NCBI RefSeq assembly: GCF_013359945.1
Contig: NZ_JABWCS010000187.1
Coordinates: 1-61,340, forward strand
Source of the DNA: Paenibacillus agri
GTDB taxonomy: Bacteria > Bacillota > Bacilli > Paenibacillales > Paenibacillaceae
Reading direction: 5' to 3'
DNA: 61,340 bases
The notes beneath the pieces were generated by a model. The model did no database searches and had not been told where the DNA came from. It saw nothing but the letters and a program-made list of their open reading frames with translations. Below, piece by piece: positions 43,356 through 52,625 of this stretch. Position 1 is the first letter of the stretch; the number at the start of each line of letters is the position of its first letter. A program made the position numbers and the translations under genes.

Positions 43356-44645
43356 TTATAACACTCGCCAGCTTGCCCCGCCGTTCGTGGTCTGCAGAAG
43401 AATGGACCGCTTGTCCTCTTTCTTCTCGATCAAGAGCCAGCCAACCTCTGAAGAGAAGAATTGCAGCTTGACGATCTCCGGATACTCCTCCAGCTTGGAC
43501 TCTAGTACACTGCTTGACTTGAGCGCAGTCCAGGTCGCTCCCTGATCCTGCGTCTGGTATAGTGTGCTTCCATCCAGAATCCAACCGGTCGATAGATTCA
43601 GGAAGGTAGGCGCGAGATGACGGTTCCCGCCCGTCCTGCTCTTAAAACCAAAAGCCCTGAACTTCCAGCTTTCCCCGCCGTTAGCAGTGAAGTAGCCGTC
43701 GTAAGTAATGCTGTTGTCCTTATCCTTCTGGCAACCAACAGACATCCAGCCTGTCGTTCTACCTCCACCGAAGAATTCCGGCCTGCCGGTAATCACCCGG
43801 TCACAGCCATCAAATCGCTCGTTGACCAGGAACGGTGCGCCTTGCTGCCAAGTCTTCCCACCATCCTTGGTTGTATAAATCTTAGGCAATGCTCCTGTCT
43901 GCAGGGTGACGAAGCCATGCATGCTATCTCTAAAAATCATCCCCGTTGTTACACCCGCCATAGGAATCGCCGGATTCGGCAGCTTAGGGTTGTATTGTTC
44001 ATTCTGCATAACATTCTTCCAGGTCGCCCCGCCGTCTACCGTGGAATACAATGCTTTGCTTTCTTTGGTGGCCGTAGTGTCCCATGAGGTCAAAAGCCAG
44101 CCGTAGTTTGGAGAATAAAAGTACATCGACGAAATTGGATTCGCATCCGGTAACGAGGATACTTTCCAGGACTGTCCTCCATCCTTGGTCCGCAGCACGA
44201 TCGTTTCCGTCATGCCGTACGCGCTCCTGATGATCCAGCCATTGCTTGGATCGGTAAAAAATATTTCTTTGCCATAGACTGGGTTAGAAGGAAACTGTAC
44301 ATTGGCGGAGGGCGAAATATTAGCCCAAGTCGTACCGTTATCCTTCGTTATATACATACGCAGCTCATTCTTGGTTACGCCCCAGGCCAGTCCCTCGGAT
44401 TCGCTGAGTAGCTGAAAATCTGTCAGACGGGTCTGAATCTGATACTTAGGATTATTCTCCGCATCCATATTCCGCGCATCCGGTGTAATCAATGTAATCG
44501 TCTGCCCTTCTTCCGGGGGCTCCGTAGGCTGCGGTGTCTGAGCAGGCGCCGCCGTTTTCGACATACAGGCCGACAGGATCAGCATGGACAGCAGGAGTAG
44601 AAGCACAACACTCAGAACCTTAGAACCTTGAGTTTTGGACGGCAA
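43356..44645 (-). CDS. BNR/Ycf48-like repeat lipoprotein
   Basis: A 429-residue lipoprotein (lipobox LSAC, Cys27), a Pro/Thr linker, then a beta-propeller built from Asp-box repeats: KDNGTTW, KDGGQSW, VDGGATW, KDGGKTW, NGGESW, QDQGATW and NGGASW. These S/T-x-D/N-x-G-x-T/S-W motifs are typical of sialidase/BNR folds and Ycf48-type proteins. No sialidase catalytic set was recognised. Probably a surface ligand-binding propeller; role unknown. Confidence 0.87.
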   Translation of the reverse strand: MPSKTQGSKVLSVVLLLLLSMLILSACMSKTAAPAQTPQPTEPPEEGQTITLITPDARNMDAENNPKYQIQTRLTDFQLLSESEGLAWGVTKNELRMYITKDNGTTWANISPSANVQFPSNPVYGKEIFFTDPSNGWIIRSAYGMTETIVLRTKDGGQSWKVSSLPDANPISSMYFYSPNYGWLLTSWDTTATKESKALYSTVDGGATWKNVMQNEQYNPKLPNPAIPMAGVTTGMIFRDSMHGFVTLQTGALPKIYTTKDGGKTWQQGAPFLVNERFDGCDRVITGRPEFFGGGRTTGWMSVGCQKDKDNSITYDGYFTANGGESWKFRAFGFKSRTGGNRHLAPTFLNLSTGWILDGSTLYQTQDQGATWTALKSSSVLESKLEEYPEIVKLQFFSSEVGWLLIEKKEDKRSILLQTTNGGASWRVL

Positions 44646-44710
44646 TGCGCTCTCTCCTCTCAGTTAATAGAACTACATGATCTTTCCGTACATTAGTTAT
44701 CGTTCCTGGA

Positions 44711-46093
44711 TTAGTCTCCGTTCAGCTTGCTGTTGCGATAGCCGTATAGTGCATAGATCAGCAGGCCGATGACCAACCAGATTAGAAATCCGATCCAGGT
44801 CGCGCTCCCGAGATTGTACATCAGATAGCCACAAGCCGCAGCACTGAGCAGCGGAAGGAAAGGTACCCAGGGTACCTTGAAACCCCGCTTCAAGGTGGGT
44901 TGACTATAACGTAAGGCAATGACGCCAATCGAAACAACTAAGAAAGCAAACAATGTTCCAATACTAGTCAGATTCGCCAGGCGGCTAAGCGGAACAAATC
45001 CGGTCAAGATAGCGCTGACTATCCCCATCATCCAGATACTGCGATTTGGTTGCTGTGTCGTCGAGTTGACCTTAGACAGGCTTTTCGGAAGCAAACCATC
45101 ACGTGAAATTGCATAGAGCAGACGAGTCTGTCCATACATCATAACCAGCAGCACTGTAGTCATTCCTGTAATGGCTCCCAATGAGATCAATCCGGCAATC
45201 CAATTCTGGTCAACAAGCCGCAGTGCATAGGATACCGGGTCGCTTACATTCAGATCGTAATAAGGAACAATACCGGTTAGGACCAGGGACACGGATATGT
45301 ACAACACCGTACAGATCACAACGGATGAGATGATCCCAATCGGTATATCTCGCTGCGGACTCTTGACCTCTTCAGCAGCATTGGAGATCGCATCGAAGCC
45401 GATATAGGCAAAGAACACGGTCGCTGCCCCATTCATGACCCCATGCATACCGAAGGGGAGGAAAGGCGACCAGTTCTCCGGTTTTATATAGAAAATTCCC
45501 GTGAAAATGAACAATAAAACTACAGCCAGCTTTATTACGACCATAATCGCATTAAAACGAGCCGTTTCTTTCGCACCACGGGTCAGCAGCAAGGAGATCA
45601 GTAGAATAATGACGACTGCAGGCAGATCGATAAAAGTACCTTTGTCCGCATTATACGCCCCGGAGAGCAATGTAGGCAAATGCAAGCCGAAGCCTTCCAG
45701 CAGCCCCTGAATATACCCGGACCAGCCACTACCCACTGCAGCAACTGCTACTCCATACTCGAGCACCAAATCCCAACCAAGAATCCAGGCAAGCAGCTCG
45801 CCAAAAGCAACATAACTGTATGCGTAAGCACTCCCGGACACGGGTAATGCGGAAGCCAGCTCGGAATAACATAAGGCGGAGAGCACGCAAGCAATGCCTG
45901 CCAGGATAAAGGACAGAATAATTCCCGGTCCAGCGTGCTCGGCTGCTGCAACTCCGGTTACGACGAAAATTCCTGTTCCGATAACTGCCCCTACACCAAG
46001 CGCCGTCAAATCAAAGGCGCCCAATGTTTTGTTCAATTTGTTAGTGTCGCCGCCCAGAACTGCGGTCAGCGATTTTTTTCGAAATAAATCCAT
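44711..46093 (-). CDS. Amino acid permease (APC family, CAT-like)
   Basis: A 460-residue transporter with twelve or more helices. GVGAVIGTGIFVVTG is the APC substrate loop in helix 1, FAYIGFDAISNAAEEVKSPQRDIP the consensus after helix 6, and the ...WILGWDLVLEYGVA segment is typical of the cationic amino acid branch (YfnA-like). ATG 46093, with AGGAGAG upstream, is preferred over an in-frame upstream codon lying in the pseudogene region. Substrate probably an amino acid; not further defined. Confidence 0.9.
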   Translation of the reverse strand: MDLFRKKSLTAVLGGDTNKLNKTLGAFDLTALGVGAVIGTGIFVVTGVAAAEHAGPGIILSFILAGIACVLSALCYSELASALPVSGSAYAYSYVAFGELLAWILGWDLVLEYGVAVAAVGSGWSGYIQGLLEGFGLHLPTLLSGAYNADKGTFIDLPAVVIILLISLLLTRGAKETARFNAIMVVIKLAVVLLFIFTGIFYIKPENWSPFLPFGMHGVMNGAATVFFAYIGFDAISNAAEEVKSPQRDIPIGIISSVVICTVLYISVSLVLTGIVPYYDLNVSDPVSYALRLVDQNWIAGLISLGAITGMTTVLLVMMYGQTRLLYAISRDGLLPKSLSKVNSTTQQPNRSIWMMGIVSAILTGFVPLSRLANLTSIGTLFAFLVVSIGVIALRYSQPTLKRGFKVPWVPFLPLLSAAACGYLMYNLGSATWIGFLIWLVIGLLIYALYGYRNSKLNGD

Positions 46094-46109
46094 TCTTACT
46101 ACTCTCCTG

Positions 46110-46369
46110 TCAAGTAAATAAATTATACAACAAAGCGCCAGGAGAAGCTGTCCGCAGCCTATCACCCAGACCTACAAAGATCATGCCACATGTAACAGCC
46201 CCTCTTGCACTAGCGGTTTCTCCAAAAGCTTTACCACTGAATACGCCGGCGAAATAAGCCATAGCGCCATTAATCAAGAGGTTACCCGCTTCTAGGGTCT
46301 CGGTATCAGTATAAACAGCACAGCAGCTCCCATAAACAACATTGTTGTGGAAAAAGTAAACATGTCCAT
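46110..46369 (-). pseudogene. Remnant of a LysE/RhtB-type amino acid exporter
   Basis: From ATG 46369 (AAGGA upstream) one frame reads MDMFTFSTTMLFMGAAVLF and ILIPRP, like the N-terminal helix and PGP turn of LysE exporters, and then meets a stop (46292-46294). In another frame the remaining ~180 bases read AYFAGVFSG ... GMIFVGLGDRL, like a LysE C-terminal helix. At 260 bp it is under half the usual length, so an internal deletion plus frameshift is likely. It sits just upstream of an amino acid permease. Confidence 0.45.
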
Positions 46370-46511
46370 TCTCTTTTATCCTTAAATTGTACGTTGACAA
46401 ATCCGCTTTCGGATGTTGGATTAACAGCAATCCTCTTGAAAACACTACCTGTAACGATTATGATGGATAAGATTGGACACAAAAAATTCGCAATTCGGAG
46501 GAGATGGAACA

Positions 46512-47435
46512 ATGGCCCCCCCAAAGCCCAACCGCGTAGTCGTAATCGGTACAGGCGCCGTCGGAACGACAACCGCCTATACTTTGTTGTTGCGCAGACG
46601 GATGCAAGAACTGGTATTGATCGACGTTAATCATCAGAAAGCGCTCGGTGAAGCGCTTGATATGAATCACGGCATGCCCTTTGTCGGCGGCGTGAAACTA
46701 TGGGCAGGTACTTATGAAGATTGCCGTGATGCGGATATCATTATTGTGACCGCCGGCGCCTCCCAAAAACCGGGTGAGACTCGGATTGACCTGCTAAGAA
46801 AGAACATTTCAATTTTCAAAGACATCATTCAGAAAATAACCAAATACAATCAACATGCCATTTTGCTGATTGCTACGAACCCGGTTGATATTTTGTCCTA
46901 TGCGACATTGAAAATAAGCGGTTTTGACCGTAGACGCGTTATCGGCTCCGGTACCGTTCTTGATAGCGCAAGATTCCGTTATCTGATCGGACGCCACAAG
47001 GAGATTGATCCGCGCAGCATCCACGGCCAGATCATTGGAGAGCATGGCGACTCCGAGCTTCCAGTATGGAGTCTGGCGAATGTGGCCGGGATCGAGCTTG
47101 GCTTTGACGAAGAAGAACGCAAGGAAATTTTTGAGGATACCAAGAACGCAGCCTATGAAATCATCGACGCCAAAGGGTCCACATCCTATGCGATTGCCCT
47201 GGCACTCGACCGGATTGTCGTTTCGATCCTTCATAATGAAGGTGCGGTCCTGAACGTCTCGACACTGCTCAATAATTACAATGGGGTCTCGGATGTATTC
47301 CTTGGTGCTCCTTGTATTGTTGACCGTTCCGGCGTGCGCGAGGTTCTTGATCTTCCACTGAACGAAGAAGAACAAGCCCTCTTCCAAAAATCCGCTGAGA
47401 AGCTCAAGTCCGAAATCGCGAAGCTTGAATTATAA
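46512..47435 (+). CDS. ldh: L-lactate dehydrogenase
   Basis: Interconverts pyruvate and L-lactate with NAD(H), for fermentative redox balance. NAD-binding VVVIGTGAVGTTTAY, the TAGASQKPGETR loop with its substrate-binding Arg, ATNPVDILSY, and the active-site GEHGDSELPVW with His178 identify an LDH (not a malate dehydrogenase, given the Gln in the loop). ATG 46512 follows GGAGG; upstream TTG 46473 is less likely. 307 residues, single gene with its own terminator. Confidence 0.93.
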   Translation: MAPPKPNRVVVIGTGAVGTTTAYTLLLRRRMQELVLIDVNHQKALGEALDMNHGMPFVGGVKLWAGTYEDCRDADIIIVTAGASQKPGETRIDLLRKNISIFKDIIQKITKYNQHAILLIATNPVDILSYATLKISGFDRRRVIGSGTVLDSARFRYLIGRHKEIDPRSIHGQIIGEHGDSELPVWSLANVAGIELGFDEEERKEIFEDTKNAAYEIIDAKGSTSYAIALALDRIVVSILHNEGAVLNVSTLLNNYNGVSDVFLGAPCIVDRSGVREVLDLPLNEEEQALFQKSAEKLKSEIAKLEL

Positions 47436-47450
47436 GCTTTTGTACAAGCT

Positions 47451-47480
47451 GCTGCCAGTCTTTTGACTGGCGGCTTTTTG
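47451..47480 (+). terminator. Terminator of ldh
   Basis: GCTGCCAGTC pairs with GACTGGCGGC around TTTT, followed by TTTTTG. Confidence 0.88.
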
Positions 47481-48060
47481 TTACTCCTCTATTCTTCCCA
47501 GGTGCCGTCGTCATCCCCCGACCATTTTTATCCACCAAGCGCTTGGTCTCCACATAGTTCAGAACATATTTGGAGAAAGCTTCAAAGTATCGTACTTGGA
47601 AGGACTGATGAATCTACCATTCCTCTTTCAATCCTCTTTCACTACTCACCCATGCCCTCTTCAAGCCTATAGGGATAATCGATCGATCTCATATTTCAAG
47701 CGCTTGTTGCCAAGTAACGGACACCAGAGACCTTATTGCCTATTGATTCAAGCAATTAGGAAGCTAACGGACTCCAGTGCCCTTATGAGCAGAAATGCTG
47801 TTCAAAATCCACTGTTCGGGAGGAAATAGCGTCTCCTGTGTCCACTACATGTTCTAGGAGTGCCTTCAGCTGCAAATAACGACGATACGGTCCGTTAGCG
47901 CCCATGCGTGAGCTTCAATCTCTGTAGATTCTAGAATGAGTCTAATTCCAAGGCATCCCCAAAATGAGTTTCTATAGCCTGATTGAAAAGTATCCCCGTT
48001 CAATCATAAGGTTAACATAATAATTATTATGTAATTATGTCAACAGCAAACAGCAAACGA
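47481..48060. other. Gene-free stretch with short repeats
   Basis: No ORF here has a ribosome binding site or family-like sequence. It contains an imperfect direct repeat, TAACGGACACCAGAGACC (47715) and TAACGGACTCCAGTGCCC (47765), and an inverted copy of its core, TCCGTTAG (47891). It lies between ldh and a tyrosine recombinase gene. Possibly decayed or repetitive intergenic DNA. Confidence 0.5.
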
Positions 48061-48975
48061 CTACCGCTGCGGTAGCGAGATTTGCAGTTTTGCCATGGCT
48101 TCTTCCTTCTCCCGGCTCGTAATATGCGTATACACCGTTGTCGTCTGGATCGACGAATGGCCCAGCAGCTCCTGAAGCGTCCGCAAGTCTGCCCCTTTAC
48201 GAAGTAACATAGTTGCGAAGGAGTGACGCAGCTTGTGACTGGAATACGGTCGCCGCTGGGATGCCGGAATCTCATCCTGAAAACGGTCGAATGTGTCAGT
48301 AGCGATCTGCTGAATAGCCCGGATAGAAAGCCGCCGTCCTTTTTGCGAGATGAACATGGCCTCCTCTTTGTTGCGCCAAGGCGCAAGCCGCTCGGTCAAA
48401 GCCTGATCCAGAAAAGGCGCAATGTCTTCCGGAACCGGAATATTCCGCCACTTCCGCCCTTTTCCGAACACTCTAAGCGAACGTCTTTCTACATTATAGT
48501 CTCCCATATTCAGCGTATGGACTTCCCCTACCCGCAGACCCATATACGACATCAGCAAAAAAATGGCCAGGTTGCGATGTCTGTACTTGCCTTCTATGGC
48601 AGACATAAAGCGCTGCAGATCGCCTTCATCAAGGTAAACGGGCTCCCGGTTTTTTTCTGTTTTGGATTTCTTGATGCCTGCTGCGGGATTGTCTCTATGC
48701 AGCTCCAGTTCGATCAGCGCCTTGAAAAAGCAATTCACCGAAGCATGCTTACGGTTACGGGTGGCATCACTGACCCCGCGTTCGCGGACCGAGGTCAGGA
48801 AGGAGACGACATGCAGCTTCTTGACCATATCTAGTCTTTTGCCGTTCAGACTACCCAGAAACTCCCTCACATCTGCAAGATAGGATTTCTGCGTATATGG
48901 GGTGTATCCGGCATCCTTCATCCAGATGAGGAAGGCATGCAATTCTTCTTCGTATTCTTCATTCAAGTCGTCCAC
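48061..48975 (-). CDS. Tyrosine recombinase (XerC/D-like)
   Basis: A 304-residue site-specific recombinase. SAM-like core-binding domain ~8-95; catalytic domain with Arg148 (GLRVGEV), Lys172 (GKGRKW), His247/Arg250 (HKLRHSF), His273 (LGHSS) and nucleophile Tyr282 (VYTH). The complete set suggests an active enzyme of the XerC/D size class. No excisionase, phage or conjugation genes are adjacent, so it may be a chromosomal recombinase or a relic of a small element. Confidence 0.92.
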   Translation of the reverse strand: MDDLNEEYEEELHAFLIWMKDAGYTPYTQKSYLADVREFLGSLNGKRLDMVKKLHVVSFLTSVRERGVSDATRNRKHASVNCFFKALIELELHRDNPAAGIKKSKTEKNREPVYLDEGDLQRFMSAIEGKYRHRNLAIFLLMSYMGLRVGEVHTLNMGDYNVERRSLRVFGKGRKWRNIPVPEDIAPFLDQALTERLAPWRNKEEAMFISQKGRRLSIRAIQQIATDTFDRFQDEIPASQRRPYSSHKLRHSFATMLLRKGADLRTLQELLGHSSIQTTTVYTHITSREKEEAMAKLQISLPQR

Positions 48976-49008
48976 GCCTATGGAGCCCCTCTCTGTGATT
49001 TCGACAAT

Positions 49009-49977
49009 CTATTGTACCATAGATTTCCCCGCGCGAAAGTAGCCTTTCTTCCTAGAGAATGTGTCCTGCACGTCTGCTATCGCTGTATTCCACTCTATCC
49101 CGTGCTTCTGAACCGTCAATAGAAATTCAGCCAACGCTGGTGATTTCCACTTTTTATGATGATAAGCAATTTGGGTAGCTACACGCTGAGATTCATCATT
49201 CCAATTTAATTTGGCCATCTTGCCTTCAGCAAGCTCGCTTCGCACGGTCACCAGCGGTACAAATGATAAACCCAGTCCAGCCATTACACACTGCTTAATC
49301 GCCTCGATGCTCCAGAACTCCAGATTGGGATCAGGAAAAACGCCATGGCTGTTCAAATAATGTTCGAACAAAGTCCGGTAGGTACACCCCGTCTCCGTAT
49401 GAAGAATAGTTTCATCTTTCAAGTGGAGTGGCTCTACTTCTTCAAGGAACACCAGCGGGTGATCCAGCGGAGCAATAAGCGCCATCTCTTCATGGATCAA
49501 AGTTTCAACATACAGATCTTTATACTCAGTCTCAGGCTGCAGTAGAAAGGCTATATCCAACTCTCCAGAACGCAAGAAGTCGGTCAGTTCCCAGCAAGCT
49601 CCCGGCTTGAGAATAATCTGGACCTGCGGATAGCGGCCACGGAATTCCCGGATAATCCCCGGTAGTCGAAAAGCCGCCAGCGATTCGGGCGCACCGATCC
49701 GCAAGGTGCCTGTGATCTCACTGCCAGCGCGTAGCGCATCCTGAGCCATGGCATGCATTTTGGAGATTTCCTGGGCATACGGTAGCAGACGGCGTCCTGC
49801 ATCGGTCAGGATGATTTTTTTGCTGATTCGGTCAAATAAGGGCTGACCCAGTTCCCCCTCCAGCGCCTGAATCTGTGCGGTAATACTAGATTGTGCGTAA
49901 TCCAGCTTCTGCGCCGCACGGGTGAAACTACCGGTCTCCACCACAACCAAAAAGGTAAATAAATGACGCGATTCCAT
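49009..49977 (-). CDS. LysR family transcriptional regulator
   Basis: A 322-residue LysR protein: helix-turn-helix in residues ~1-60 (MESRHLFTFLVVVETGSFTR, AQSSITAQIQALE) and effector domain beginning GTLRIGAPESLAA. It is divergent from the YjeH-type permease with 127 bases between the start codons; by the usual LysR arrangement it probably controls that exporter. The C-terminal ~25 residues are basic and outside the family core. Confidence 0.92.
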   Translation of the reverse strand: MESRHLFTFLVVVETGSFTRAAQKLDYAQSSITAQIQALEGELGQPLFDRISKKIILTDAGRRLLPYAQEISKMHAMAQDALRAGSEITGTLRIGAPESLAAFRLPGIIREFRGRYPQVQIILKPGACWELTDFLRSGELDIAFLLQPETEYKDLYVETLIHEEMALIAPLDHPLVFLEEVEPLHLKDETILHTETGCTYRTLFEHYLNSHGVFPDPNLEFWSIEAIKQCVMAGLGLSFVPLVTVRSELAEGKMAKLNWNDESQRVATQIAYHHKKWKSPALAEFLLTVQKHGIEWNTAIADVQDTFSRKKGYFRAGKSMVQ

Positions 49978-50104
49978 GTGGCCTCCTGTCTATGAATTCA
50001 ACCATCGGTTTTTCAGATGGATAAGATTCGATAATTCTGTTTTTCCAATGGGTTTATTATCTGATACTCTATAACAAAACACAAGGAAAGCAGGATCAAT
50101 ATTA

Positions 50105-51385
50105 ATGAAGCAAACGTTACAACGTCATATTGGCATGCCACAAGCAATCGCACTATATATAGGAGCCGTACTTGGTTCTGGTGTCCTAATTGTCCCCGGA
50201 CTAGCTGCGGAGATGGCGGGTCCCGCCTCCCTGCTGGCCTGGGGATTCATGACACTCCTGATCCTACCAATGGCACTATCCATGGGGCTACTCTCCGCCA
50301 AGTTCCCCAATGCCGGGGGTGTATCCCACTTTGTCACCTTGGCCTTCGGACCAAAGGCAGGCGCTCTGGTGGGCTGGTTCTTCCTTATGTCCGTCCCGAT
50401 TGGCGGCCCTGTCGCGTCCTTGACCGGAGCGGGTTATATGACTGCCGCCATGGGCTGGGACAACAATGTTAGAATCGCTCTGGCCGCTGGCATGTTAGCC
50501 ATTGGACTAATCACCAACTGGATCGGCATGCAGTTAGCCGGTAAAATTCAGGTGGCCGTCGTCATCGCCATCGTGACCGTGCTTGTATTCTCTTTCGCCG
50601 CGGCGCTGCCCCGAATGGAGAGTGTTCATTTTACACCTTTCGTGCCACATGGCTGGATGAGTGTCGGGCAGGCCGCAGCCATCTTATTCTGGTGCTTTAT
50701 TGGCTGGGAGGCGGTCTCCCATCTCTCCGAGGAATTCAAGGACCCGCAGCGTGCCGCTGTAAAAGGGGTCACGATTGCTGCGATTATCGTCGGCATTCTG
50801 TATTTCCTTTCGGCATTAGCGACCGTGGGCACCCAAAGCTACCTTCAAGGCGGCTCTGACGCATCGCTCGTCTGGATCATCAGCCAGCCGCTCGGCCGCT
50901 GGGGCGGATTCATTGCCGGACTTACCGGCATGTTCATCTGCACGGCGACTATTATCGCTTATTCCGGCGCAGCCTCCCGGGTTGCTTTCGCCTTAGCACG
51001 ACAAGGTTATGCGCCCAAGTGGATGGGAACGCTGTCGACACGGTATAACACACCCACTGGAGCTATCGGCTTTCTGTTGGGATGTTTTGTGATTGTCTTC
51101 GTACTGTATGGAAGCGGCTTGCTGTCCATTACGACGCTAATCCAATTTCCGAACGCAACGTTTATCCTGACCTATATTGGCGGCTGTGCAGCCGGAATTC
51201 GTCTTTTGCGCGGCAATCGGTTAGGCGTAACAATCAGTTGGATTTCTTTAGTGGCGACACTCGCTGTCTTCCCGTTTACGGGTTGGGCGATCGGTTACCC
51301 CTTGATCATTTCACTATTATTTGTCTGGGTGGTTTACCGTAAGAAAAGTAGTGATGAGCTCAATAATTCAGCAAATATTAATTAG
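50105..51385 (+). CDS. yjeH: APC-family amino acid transporter (YjeH-like)
   Basis: A 426-residue permease with about twelve helices. IALYIGAVLGSGVLIVPG is the helix-1 substrate loop and FWCFIGWEAVSHLSEEFKDP the helix-6 region, both close to YjeH, an exporter of methionine and branched-chain amino acids. Start ATG 50105 is preceded by GGAAAGCAGGATC. The divergent LysR gene is probably its regulator. Exporter direction is inferred from the YjeH family. Confidence 0.85.
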   Translation: MKQTLQRHIGMPQAIALYIGAVLGSGVLIVPGLAAEMAGPASLLAWGFMTLLILPMALSMGLLSAKFPNAGGVSHFVTLAFGPKAGALVGWFFLMSVPIGGPVASLTGAGYMTAAMGWDNNVRIALAAGMLAIGLITNWIGMQLAGKIQVAVVIAIVTVLVFSFAAALPRMESVHFTPFVPHGWMSVGQAAAILFWCFIGWEAVSHLSEEFKDPQRAAVKGVTIAAIIVGILYFLSALATVGTQSYLQGGSDASLVWIISQPLGRWGGFIAGLTGMFICTATIIAYSGAASRVAFALARQGYAPKWMGTLSTRYNTPTGAIGFLLGCFVIVFVLYGSGLLSITTLIQFPNATFILTYIGGCAAGIRLLRGNRLGVTISWISLVATLAVFPFTGWAIGYPLIISLLFVWVVYRKKSSDELNNSANIN

Positions 51386-51387
51386 AT

Positions 51388-51452
51388 CAAAAAGCTCCCC
51401 ATACAGTACCAGGCTTTTGTCCTTCGCCTGACCACCGTATGGGGAGCTTATT
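51388..51452. terminator. Bidirectional terminator after the YjeH-like gene
   Basis: AAGCTCCCCATAC (51392-51404) pairs with GTATGGGGAGCTT (51437-51449), with an inner AGGC/GCCT stem. T- and A-rich flanks suit both convergent genes. Confidence 0.8.
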
Positions 51453-51476
51453 AATTTTACAAATATTTTTTCCGGA

Positions 51477-52625
51477 TTAGTCCAATGTTTTTTTAAATCT
51501 CATACAAGCAATCGATAACATTGCCAAAGTAAAAATACATAAGACCGTTACCTGCGTAATTAAAAACTCAATACCCACACCCTTTACCATTATCCCTCGG
51601 GTTATTTCAATAAAATATGTTAGAGGAATTAAATAGCTTAGTGTATCAATAACTACAGGCATTGCTTCCCTCGGAAAAATAAAACCAGACAGTAAAACGC
51701 TAGGCAACAATATTAATGAGGTGTAATTCATGGCTTGCACTTGAGTTTTAGCGATTGTTGAAATAAGAATGCCTATAGATAATGTGCATAGCACAAAAAG
51801 AAAACACAACCCTAGAAATAGCGGAAAACTACCGGAAATGTGTACTCCAAACAGCAAGATACAGATAATTAGCGAAAATAAAAAACCAATATAACCAATT
51901 ACAATGTAAGGTATTAGTTTGCCAAAAATCAGCTCACTTGCTTTTACAGGAGTCACCATTAATTGTTCGATGGTACCTTTCTCCCGCTCTCGGACTAGCG
52001 TGAACGCAGACAACATAATGGTGATGTTTTGTACAATCAAAGCAATTAATCCTGGAATACTGAATACGGAGTTTTCCATCGTAGGATTATATTTAATATC
52101 AGTAGCCAATACCAACGAATTAAATCCAGAGCTCTCTCCAATTCCAAGAAGATTCATACGTTGCCCGGTTATATCTGCAATGTAATCTTTCCAGACTAGA
52201 GATGCACTATTAAGAGCCGTACCCGCGATGGTTGGATCTGTTCCATCAACCAGGAATTTCACCTTGGCAGCCTCTCCTGACTGTAACGCCTTCTGAAAAT
52301 TAGGAGGAATCACTATTCCAGACCGTACTTTACCAGCATCAAGTAAATCAGACAGCTCAGATATTGAAGCCACATCTTTAGCGACAGTGAATGATCCTGA
52401 ATTAGAGAAGAGACTAACCAACTCACGACTCTCCTGTGTTTTACTCTGATCAAAAACAGCTAGGGCAATATGATCGACATTGTTTTGTACAGAGTACCCG
52501 AATAAAACAATCCAAACAATGGGGATTACAATAGGGACCTTTATACTGACCGGATCTCTTATAATCTGAAAAAACTCTTTTTTCACAATAGACCAAAATC
52601 TCTGGAAGCTGAAGCGATTACGCAT
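51477..52625 (-). CDS. ABC-2 permease (YhhJ/YbhR-like) of the TetR operon
   Basis: A 382-residue protein with one N-terminal helix (~28-48), a large extracytoplasmic domain to ~180 and five C-terminal helices. VREREKGTIEQLMVTPVKASE is the ABC-2 consensus loop. This is the drug-export permease type that works with an HlyD-like adaptor. It overlaps the ATPase by eight bases and is the last gene of the five-gene TetR operon. Confidence 0.9.
   Translation of the reverse strand: MRNRFSFQRFWSIVKKEFFQIIRDPVSIKVPIVIPIVWIVLFGYSVQNNVDHIALAVFDQSKTQESRELVSLFSNSGSFTVAKDVASISELSDLLDAGKVRSGIVIPPNFQKALQSGEAAKVKFLVDGTDPTIAGTALNSASLVWKDYIADITGQRMNLLGIGESSGFNSLVLATDIKYNPTMENSVFSIPGLIALIVQNITIMLSAFTLVREREKGTIEQLMVTPVKASELIFGKLIPYIVIGYIGFLFSLIICILLFGVHISGSFPLFLGLCFLFVLCTLSIGILISTIAKTQVQAMNYTSLILLPSVLLSGFIFPREAMPVVIDTLSYLIPLTYFIEITRGIMVKGVGIEFLITQVTVLCIFTLAMLSIACMRFKKTLD

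Noticed and set aside
46110..46445. Intact 111-codon ORF starting from GTG 46445
   Set aside because: No ribosome binding site, and its first half is a different frame from the LysE-like N-terminus. A decayed LysE gene explains the region better.
48061..48975. Tyrosine recombinase as evidence for a prophage or ICE
   Set aside because: No phage, conjugation, excisionase or tRNA attachment site lies nearby, and flanking genes are ordinary metabolic genes.
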